A stretch of DNA of 64,000 nucleotides, taken from Aulostomus chinensis (lineage: Eukaryota > Chordata > Actinopteri > Syngnathiformes > Aulostomidae). The position numbers and the translations under genes are program-made. The notes under the pieces are model-generated. The model was given only the letters and a program-made list of their open reading frames with translations. It ran no database searches and was not told where the DNA came from. Every line of letters begins with the position of its first letter. Position 1 is the stretch's first letter. Location of the stretch: contig JBBMOA010000005.1 of the NCBI GenBank assembly GCA_037954235.1, positions 2,001,501-2,065,500 on the forward strand. The letters run 5' to 3'. Of the stretch, positions 1 to 8,468 are shown piece after piece.

Positions 1-1450
1 CGTTCACTTGGAACAAGATGGCTGCTGCTGCACGATCTGTCTACGCAAGCCTGGATGGCGATAAAACCAAGTGAACCCGAGGTCTCTGCGTTCATCATGC
101 ACAGTTACCTTAACAACTGTTGACGAGCTCGTTACTGCTTGGTTATCAAATTGGCCTCTTTCTATTTTAAACCTGGGGCCCCAGACCAGGCATTGGACCA
201 GGGCCAAAATAGCATCTCACTGGTTACATCTAAACTTTGACTTCCTGTGTCACTCAGAGCTCATTTAGTTTCTACTTGGATTGCATGTGATTTTTCCTTG
301 GAGTGGGTTTCCCTCCACTGAAACAGCCGCCTGGTGTGCTCAGACTTTCTAGTCACGATTGTGAACCAGACAAGAAGCAGAGCAACGATTCCAACGTGCA
401 TTTACTTCCAGTTGCAGATCTGTTTGGAGTCGTGTCTTTATGACGGAGGGGCTGCACTTGCTGTGAGGTGAAGTAGTAGTGCAGCAGTCATAGAGGACTG
501 AACTACAAACGTATCACAACTGAACAGAATAAGAATAATTCTAAATTGATATGAATCTATTATCATTTCTATTGGAATAAATATTCGTAGTTTACTCTTT
601 AAGAAAGGAAGGCTTACAGTTCATTGCATGTCACCCGATTTAAGAAAGCTAGAACCTTTTCTCCTCTGGTAGCATGTTTTTACCAAGCAGCTACCGTTCC
701 AGAAATATTGGCTCACAAAAGCAGAAAAGCCACTGTACCAGGGGTGTGCCCCCCCCCCCAATAAAAGGTTTCAGCTTAGATCCTCAAAATGAAGGTGCCA
801 CAGACCCCTAATACCCCCACCACCACCACCACCGCCATGTTTGAGGCAGGTTTTTCTCAGGCAGTAATTCACTATTATGGCGTTTGTTTTCCAGTGTGGG
901 AGTTCATGCACAACAGCTGAGGTCAAAGAAAAAAATCTAGTGAAAACACTTCTGAGCACAGTAAAGTACAAAATGAACACATCACAATGAAATGTAACAC
1001 TACTAGTACGCAGAAATACTGCACTGAAATATCCACTGCAACAAACAAGGGACTGCATGAATTTAAGATGTGCTTGATGAGAATCAAGGCAGATGAAACG
1101 TTCCTTCGCTCTGCCATAGCTAACGACTCATCTTGGCGAAGCCTGTTGACATGGACAAGTGCCTGGTACCACACCTGAAACCCTCTCTGGAGCGCGGAGC
1201 TGAATTCTAAGGGATGTAGATTTCACTATCGTACAGCAACTGCACACTTCAACGACAGGAGGATTTAAAAGAAGGAAATGTGGCAGAAAATTCAACAACC
1301 TTTTCACAGTCAAAGCCTATAAACTAATCCTGCAGTGGCAGCGGCGGCCATGTTGGTGTCTGATCAAATCATACTTCTACTGTTTCATAGTGATTGTGTT
1401 TTTCCATCATTTATAACCTCATATCTGTTCAATCTTTATGTCCGGCTACT
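1..1450. other. Downstream flank / possible 3' untranslated region of slc2a3
   Basis: No exon, RNA gene or clear transposon was recognised. The part nearest 1450 probably holds the 3' untranslated region of the transporter, but no convincing AATAAA was found on the minus strand. An inverted pair GTTCACTTGG (2-11) and CCAAGTGAAC (67-76) and a CCA triplet run (about 820-836) are the only simple structures noted. Confidence 0.5.
749..759. repeat. Poly-C run, 11 bp
   Basis: Mononucleotide C tract in the stretch downstream of slc2a3. Similar tracts occur at 3045-3055 (11 C) and 19016-19028 (13 C). Confidence 0.95.
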
Positions 1451-3942
1451 CTACACACTCTCCTGCACAGGTGGGGTTGATTTATCTTCAAGGGGTGTGG
1501 TTTCAGCTGTGGGGGGTGGCGCTGCCACTGGGGCTACAACCAGTGGTACCTTCTCTTTCACCGGTGAGGTGGAAAGTGTCCTACCAAAACTGGCAGGGGC
1601 AGGGGGGTCCTCAACCGATGAGGAGGCGGGAGGCGGGCCGAAGCTGCGGGCGATCTCGTCAAACGTCTTTCCCTTGGTCTCTGGGACTTTTAGGAAGGTG
1701 AAGATGAAGAAGAAGATGAGAAAGCCAGTGAAGATGAGGAAGACCCAATGCTCTAATAGCTCCTGAGGACAGAGAGAGACACCCATTAAAATGTTAGAAG
1801 CAAGACAGACAGGAAAACCAGCAAGAGGGTTAGGGTTAACCCAAGAACCTCACCACTAATTTGGGGAAGCTCATTCCAACCAGGAAGTTAGATGTCCAAT
1901 TGCAGCAGCCAGCCACAGCCATAGCTGTTGGGCGAGGTCCCTGGGAGAAGAGCTCAGCAACAATGAACCATGGGATTGGCCCAGGGCCCAGTTCAAACAT
2001 GGCAACGAAGAGCATGACAGCCAAGATGGCCACGTAGCTCATGGCAGGGTTGCTCTTCTGCTCACATGGATGGAAAGACAGAGACATGAGACATTGCCAC
2101 TGAATTGTGTTCTGCATCTGTGTGCATGAGTGCTCAACTCACCAGCAAGAGTGCCACAGTCATTAGCAGAGCACTGACTGCCATTCCCCCAAGACCCAGG
2201 AGGTGCAGAGTCCTTCGTCCCGCCTTCTCCACCAGGAAGAGCTATTGGACCAAGACAAGGAGGACTGATTTCTCTGTCAGCAGCAAGATCCTTCTGACCT
2301 GCTCCTTCACATTTATTGAATTAGTCTTATGGTTCTCAGTGGTCTGCTGGTTCCACTCCATCAACCTGCAGGAGAGGAACTGCCTTCATAGCATCGTCAA
2401 GGTGAGTTCCAAGATTACTGGACTTCCCATTCGCTCCCTGACAGCTGTGTGTGAGCAGCAGGTCCACAGCATGGCTGCCCAGATCCTGAAGGACCCCTCC
2501 CATGCTCTCTTCCCGGCATTCGAGAGGCTGCCATCTGGTCCCAGACTCCGGTGTCTGCATGACCCAGAGGAGGAGATCCCCCTTTGTCCCCCAGGCTGTC
2601 CTCCTCCTGAACTCTGACCTCCCTGCACTCTGACCCCTGGTACCACCCACAAGACCGCCACTGGCCACTTGTCCTACACCGAGTGTATGCCTGTACTTCC
2701 TGTATGTGCTGCAGCTGTATTTATACTCTATTCATGCTACGATTCATCCTGTACAGACCACAATATTTGCAAAATACTTAGTACAATAATGTAAATATAC
2801 TACTTATCTATTGTGCACTACTACTTCTGTCATGCCCTTTACAAGGTAACTGTTGCTAACTCTGGGACGTATAGATCGTTCCACTGCACTTCGTCACCGA
2901 TTGTATGTTGTTGTGGAACCCACTGTACCGCTCTCTGCTACCACGATTGCCCTCCACAGGGATAAAGATAGTTTTCTGAATCTGAATCTTTTATGAATTG
3001 TTGGACATGTCATCACACTCAGCTTCAGACACACCAGGTCAGGTCCCCCCCCCCCAAACTGACGCTGATTTATGGTGTGCTTCAGGCGTTAGTCAACCGA
3101 AATCATAAGTTCAAGGTCAGACCTGGATAATGTGGTTGGGAATCAACCCACTTGATCTGTAAGGGGGCACAGTGCCAACTAGTGTTCCAATGGACTTACC
3201 ATTGCCAATAAATGGGTTCTTCCTTGGTTCATGTATCCTGTGTCTCAAACCAACTGCACTTTAACTCACAGAAACAACAGTGAAGATGGTGTTGACGATG
3301 CCAGCGCCAATGGTGGCGTAGATGGGTTGCTTCACACCAGCACTTTCAAAGATCCCGGTGGAGTAGTAGAACACCTGAGGAACACAATGCAGAGGGAGAG
3401 AGGACACCAAAACGTTACCGATTCAGTGACATGCTAACTGTATTTTAACACCCTTCATATCATTTACCAACACAGAGCTGGTTGTTCCTCCCTCCTCCCC
3501 TCCACCTTGCTGGCCACTCTGGGTAACATCAACTAGGCCTACACCCATGGGTGATTGATTGTTTACTGACAACTTAAAGGTTAAATAACGATTGATTTCC
3601 TGCAACTCAAAGCACATGTAAAGCAGTTAGCAAACAGTTTGACAGGTTAATTAAATCCTTAAATACTGAAGGAAGAACCGATCACCCAACCAAGAGTTCA
3701 GGGGCTCTGAACTGGCCTTGATTGTCCAACTAAACTGCAGTGGAAGCTGCACTCTTGTACTCGGTCTGTGGTGTGGACCAGGGTGGTGAGGCAATAACAG
3801 TAAAATATGCTACCAACACATCAAACCCACTAGAACCAGTTACTGCAGCTGGTACCTGGGACTGACCTTCCTCTGGTTCTGGTTTGAGGTAATAAATAAA
3901 TTCAGTCTCACGCTTCAACAATTTGGTAACATTGAGTTCTAT

Positions 3943-4023
<81 letters not shown>

Positions 4024-7000
4024 TGAAAGAACTGGTAGCAGAGACCAGGTCTCTCCTGGACTGGCTTCTCTGCATGGCTCCCTGTCAAATTCAGAACAGA
4101 ATTTAAAATTCTTCTTCTACTATAAAAGTCCTCAACAACCAGGCTCCTTCATCCCTGACAGAGCTCCTAGTCCCCTATGATCCAGCTAGAACCCTTCACT
4201 CCCAGGATGCAGGGTTCCTGCTGGTTCCTAGAGTTCTAACAGTAGAATGGAGCCAGAGCCTTCAGCTATCAGGCTCCCCTCCTGTGGAACCGTCTCCCAG
4301 TTCCAGTCCAGGACCAAGACCCCCTCTCTAGGTTTAAGAGCAGACTTAAGACCTCCTTGTTGATCAGGCTTATAGTCAGGACTGCTTAGGCTGGCCCTTA
4401 GACCTGCTGCTATAGGTTCAGACTGCTGGGATCTCCCATGATGCACTGGGCTTCTCTCTCCTCCTCCTGTCCTCAGACGTGTTACTAACTCCTCTTCTTC
4501 TCCCCTCATCCCAGATCCTGGTGCTGCTGGAGGAGGCTGCAGACCTGAAGAGGCTCCAGCTGCCACCTGTAGCTCCACCTGCTCACGTCCCCGTCTGTCC
4601 ATCAGTCTCTCCTCCTCTCTTTCTCTCTTTCCCTCTCTCTCCTTCTGTCTCTCTGTCTTCCTCCATTCTCTGTCTTTGTCTCTGTCCATCAGTCTCTCCT
4701 CCTTTCTCTCTCTCTTTATCTCTGTCCCTGTCTTTCCTTCAGTCTCTCTGTCTTCCTCCATTCTCCGTCTTTGTCTCTGTCCATCAGTCTCTCCTCCTTT
4801 CTCTCCCTCTTTATCTCTGTCCCTCTCTTTCCTTCTGTCTCTCTGTTTTCCTCCATTCTCTGTCTTTGTCTCTGTCCTGCTCTCCTGCTCTCTCTCAGTC
4901 CCCACTGATCCTGGATCTGCTCCACCTTCCTGCCTGATGGAAAATTGTTGGGTGGAGGTTCATTGAAGGAGGGAGGTGCTGGACCTGCTCTACTTGGAGT
5001 AGAAGAGTCAGGACAGAACTTTGGTTGGGGTTTGGCACCGTACAAATAAACCTGACTTGACTTGAAAGAGAGGGAGACACTCACAGCATTGATGCCTGCC
5101 AGCTGCTGAGACAACTGCAGCATGACGGCGATGAGGAGGGGCTGGCGATATGCTGCTGAGCGGAACAGTTCCGGAATGGTCACCTTCTTCTCCAGGGCCA
5201 TCTTGGCACTTTCCTCCTTCATCTCCTGCAGGTCTTTACTGACATCATCCGAACCGCAGAGACGCACCAACACTTTAAAAACCATTCACACAAACACTCT
5301 GTAAATCTGGTGCAGCCCACTAGAACCTTTAACACATGGACAGATTCTTGATACTAGGGAAGGTCTCAGACCCTCGTTTGCTGACATCTTGTCACAGTAT
5401 CAATACAAGATACAGCTCCAACCCACTGGAGGCAGTACCATCATCAATAAAAGCAGTGGTATTGTCACTAGTTGCAGGAGTATCTTTGGTAGTATTTGTG
5501 CTAGAAGCAGCAGTAAAACTATAGTCCAACTCAGTAGTTGCAGCAATGACTAGCACTGTAGTCCTGGTGTGTACCTTTACGTGCCTGCTCCTCCTGGTTG
5601 AGGTTGATAAGCAGGAAGCGGGGGCTCTCAGGGCAGAAGGGCAGCAGGATACACTGCAGCACAGCGGGGGCTATTGTGAGGGCCAACAGCAGGGGCCACA
5701 GCTGCTGAGAGCCCAGGAGAGCCTCCAGACCACAGATCTACACAGTAAGATAGGGTTAAACACTATCTATAAATTCTTGTAAAACTAATCTAATCTATGC
5801 CATATTAGGAGTGCGAAGTTCTCACCTGAGCTATCAGGATGCCCACCACCACCCCAAGCTGGTGCAGGGTTCCAAAGGCCCCTCTGAGGGGCGTGGGTGA
5901 CACCTCGCCCACATACATGGGAGTCAAGCCGGTAAAGAAACCACAGAACAGGCCAATGACGAGGCGACCGGCAATCACCATCTCATAGGACGAACAGATG
6001 GTGGAGAAACCCATGAGGAGGCCACCAATCACGGCCAGACAGTTGACCAGAGACATGGAGCGACGCCTGGAATGCAGGACCAGCCCAGAACCAGACCAGG
6101 AACAATCATAGCCCAGAGGAATGTCAGATGAAATCTTACAATCTCTAAACTGATGCATACCACAGAAAGCAAGTGAAGGAGGAAGGATGGTGTAATCCTA
6201 GTCTGACGTTCTGGAAATCTGAACCCTAATCATCACCATCATCATCTCATCACCAGATGGAACAGGAAGAGTGGTGTGGTGCTGGCTCAAACAAAGAAGT
6301 AACAACTGTGGGGAACTTTGGAGGCATCTTGTGAAAATCTAAACTCCATCTAGAGTGGTGGCGCTACGACTGAAGCACACCGGTGTAGTAATACTGTTAT
6401 ACAGATACTTTTAAACCTCACTTGAAAATATTATTTGTTTTTTGTGTGTAAATGATCGAACAAATTAACAAGTTTCCTTCCCCACCTGCCAAATCGGTTT
6501 GCCATGAAGCCCACGCTGAAAGAGCCCACCATGCCGCCAACACTAAAGATGGAAACAGTGATGCTCCAGACGATGGTGCAGACCCCTGGGCTGATGGCCT
6601 CGCCGTAGCGCTCCAACCAAGTATCATTGAAGAAGGATCTGAGTTTCTGGAGTTGGAGAGAGAGTTGCAATCCAAATGAACAAACAAGCAAATGAACAAA
6701 CAAATGTGTCAACCAGGTTTGACCTCTGTTTTATTTGTCCGTTTTTAGACACAGAAATGCTTCATTCGTAATGAATATGTAAATACAGCAGAATTGTTTG
6801 GGTGTTATTGATGTGAAGGTATGGAACATCACGTGGAGGAGCCTCCGTGGAGGAGCCTCCGTGGAGGAGCTTCCGTGGAGGGGCCTCCGTGGAGGAGCCT
6901 CCGTGGAGGAGCCTGATCAGATCTCTTCCTCTGCTCTCATTTCTTAGGGGTTCTTGGGATTTCTTTGACGTGTTAAGACTGAGAGCAGCTCACACCAGGA

Positions 7001-7116
7001 ACGCAGTCCCCTACCTGCTCTGGAGCGTTGATGACTCCAGTGTTGTAACCAAACTGCAGAGAGCCGATGACGGCGGTGGCCAGAGAGAACAGCAGGTAAC
7101 CTGTGACCTGTTTTTC
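1451..7116 (-). CDS. slc2a3: Class I facilitative glucose transporter, GLUT3-like (coding exons 2-10; first exon not found)
   Basis: A 12-helix plasma-membrane uniporter for glucose. Nine exons were read on the minus strand, all with GT/AG borders: 7116-7015, 6646-6486, 6066-5826, 5737-5575, 5272-5085, 3374-3270, 2241-2143, 2057-1854 and 1762-1451 (stop). Lengths are 102, 161, 241, 163, 188, 105, 99, 204 and 312 bp. The middle ones equal the known GLUT1/3 exon sizes as I remember them. They give 524 residues in one frame. Visible landmarks in order: GYNTGVINAP, an N-glycosylation site NDT after helix 1, NRFGRRR, PESPR, QLS then QQLAGIN in helix 7, EKAGRR, GPGPIPWF in helix 10, and KVPETKG. 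GLGGMA, LLLK and CNWTSNFLVG favour GLUT3 over GLUT1 or GLUT4. The C-terminal tail is long and rich in P, A, S and T. No stop or frameshift was seen. The short exon 1 carrying the ATG was not located. The paralog assignment is inference. Confidence 0.88.
2252..2995 (+). mobile_element. L2/Rex-like non-LTR retrotransposon 3' fragment in a slc2a3 intron
   Basis: The plus-strand frame at about 2390-2615 encodes a C-terminal ORF2 signature: NCLHSIVKVSSKITGLP, then QQVHSMAAQILKDPSHALFP and FERLPSGPRLRCL, then a stop near 2617. An AT-rich 3' untranslated region follows and ends in a short repeated tail TCTGAATCTGAATCTT near 2978-2993. It lies between transporter exons 2241-2143 and 3374-3270, antisense to that gene, and is 5'-truncated as is usual for LINE insertions. 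Confidence 0.7.
3945..4025. repeat. (GT)n microsatellite
   Basis: About 40 GT dinucleotides with a single A interruption near 4017. It lies in the intron between transporter exons 5272-5085 and 3374-3270. Confidence 0.98.
4040..4440 (+). mobile_element. L2-like ORF2 C-terminal fragment in a slc2a3 intron
   Basis: The plus-strand translation, across frame breaks, resembles the extreme C terminus of fish L2-like ORF2: a degenerate LHWLPVKFRTEFKIL-type stretch near 4065-4115, APS-FIPD-L and LVPYDPARTLRSQDAG near 4145-4215, PPVEPSPSSSPG near 4275-4310 and a FKSRLKTSLLI-type end near 4335-4365. It lacks the RT core and is interrupted by stops. It is antisense to the surrounding transporter intron. 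Confidence 0.6.
4599..4876. repeat. Pyrimidine-rich tandem repeat, period 87-95 bp, three copies
   Basis: CCATCAGTCTCTCCTCC begins copies at 4599, 4686 and 4781. Each ends CTTCCTCCATTCTC-GTCTTTGTCTCTGT. The plus strand is almost pure C/T, which gives long low-complexity open frames on both strands that are not genes. It is within a slc2a3 intron. Confidence 0.9.
6833..6914. repeat. 14-bp minisatellite GTGGAGGAGCCTCC, about 6 copies
   Basis: Near-perfect head-to-tail copies begin at 6833, 6847, 6861, 6875, 6889 and 6903. Only single-base changes are seen (GAGCTTCC, GGGGCCTCC). Each unit contains the short dyad GGAGG-AG-CCTCC. The repeat lies in the transporter intron between exons 7116-7015 and 6646-6486. 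Confidence 0.95.
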
Positions 7117-8468
7117 CTGGAGAGGGAGAAAGAAGAAACAGACAAAGTTAACACAAAGTCTGGGCTCGTAAAGGGATTTTTAATGATGGACACCATGAAG
7201 GTCAGTGGTTGATAGACATAACTTTCCTGTGTACGGACAACTAACAAGCTCTTTTAGTGATTCATTCATTCATGTCTGAGCAACTGCATCAACCAAAAAT
7301 AAAGAAATATAACATAAATATGTAAATTCTGTATCCTTTATTTCATAAAATAATCACACAATTCAAACAATATATTTGATAAAAAGCTGATATAGACACC
7401 AAGCTTCCCTGACTGAGGAAGAGTTCCCTGTCATTTACATGACGGCGCAATGAAGAAGCCACCACCGCTCTCATGACGCTCGTCTGAGTCTCAGAGGAAG
7501 CGTCACCGTCCTCAAGGGGACGTCTGATGCTCATCAAGCTTCATGCTCACAGGAAATAAAGAGTTTGCACTGGTGACCAGTCCAGTCAGGCCACTGATGA
7601 TGGGGGACTGGTCATACTGGGAATGCATCATTTCATTTTACTCAGGTTACATCATCACATTTTGCTGAATGCTGAACGACAGCGTGTTCATTCACATTTA
7701 TCGCATGAACACGCACACACATGTGCATGTCTGTAAGTATGTCCACATACACACATGTACGGTGCCCCAGTCCCTGGGACCCACTGCCTATCCCAGCAGC
7801 CTTCCCCCTGGACAGGTCACCAGTCCATGGCAGGGCCAACACATAGAGACAGACAACCATTGGCTCTCCCAGCCACGCCTACGGTCAATTTAGAGTCTGT
7901 ATTAACCTGGTCCCTCTTGATGTCTTTGGACTGTGGAGGAAGCCGGAGCACCGGAGAGAACCCGTGAGGGTTTTCTATATTTTCATGCAGGTGTTGGGTA
8001 ACTCAAGTCAAAATGACTTCAGCAGGATTTGGACTTTTCACCCCTGGAAGATAACACATAAATCACTCTGGAATACTTCCTGGTTTGGTTGCCACACCTC
8101 TGGATGAGGTATTGACTTACCTGCCGTCAAGTTTCTATTTTCAAATCTATCGACTGAATCAAAAGAACGTTGGCTCTGCAGAGATACGTTGCTGGGCTTT
8201 GACATGAACCTCTTCAGCACACAACTCTGCAGAGGAAGCAATGCTAATTCATCCAGATCCCCCACATTTACAGCCTCCAGGCCCCTCATCTTAGCAAAGC
8301 CAGATGATCACAATCACCAGACACACAATGACAGCCCTGAAGGAAGCTAACATTAAAGAACCACCATGAACAGGAAACAAACTGGTCCAAGGAAAACAAA
8401 GACCCTTCTAGCTGATGTTTGGGTCAGCTCCCTCCACCTCCATCGTCCACGACCACAGATCTTCTTAC
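7117..8468. other. Stretch between akt2 PH exons and slc2a3 exon 2: no exon found
   Basis: This 1.35 kb should contain the short first coding exon of slc2a3, or the start of the akt2 kinase domain, but neither was identified. A good minus-strand donor GGCAG|GTAAGT exists near 8131. It follows no frame that joins exon 2, so at most it could belong to an untranslated exon. The stretch holds the teleost dispersed repeat (7764-7960) and AT-rich sequence. Confidence 0.5.
7764..7960. repeat. Common teleost interspersed repeat fragment
   Basis: The segment containing CCACTGCCTATCCCAGCAG, GGACAGGTCACCAGTCCATG, CAACACATAGAGACAGACAA and TCTTTGGACTGTGGAGGAAG matches a sequence I recognise as scattered in many fish genomes, normally followed by a region for cut-off column-type text near the 3' end of a retroelement. 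Here it is a shortened fragment in the stretch between the akt2 PH exons and slc2a3 exon 2. The assignment comes from memory; no family name is claimed. Confidence 0.6.

Noticed and set aside
2..76. 10-bp inverted pair GTTCACTTGG / CCAAGTGAAC as a miniature transposon
   Set aside because: Only 10-bp arms around 55 bp, no target duplication visible because the window begins at the edge; not enough to call an element.
1335..1766. 143-codon plus-strand open frame
   Set aside because: It is the antisense shadow of the last transporter exon (1762-1451), whose minus-strand frame has clear family motifs.
4228..4937. Long open frames on both strands (Arg/Glu-rich on minus, Ser/Leu-rich on plus)
   Set aside because: They come from the C/T-rich tandem repeat at 4599-4876 and an L2-like fragment inside an intron.
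8038..8289. Minus-strand frame ending at a good donor near 8131 as slc2a3 exon 1 or akt2 exon 6
   Set aside because: The phase does not fit exon 2 (the phase-0 reading has a TGA before the donor) and the residues do not resemble GLUT or AKT kinase sequence.
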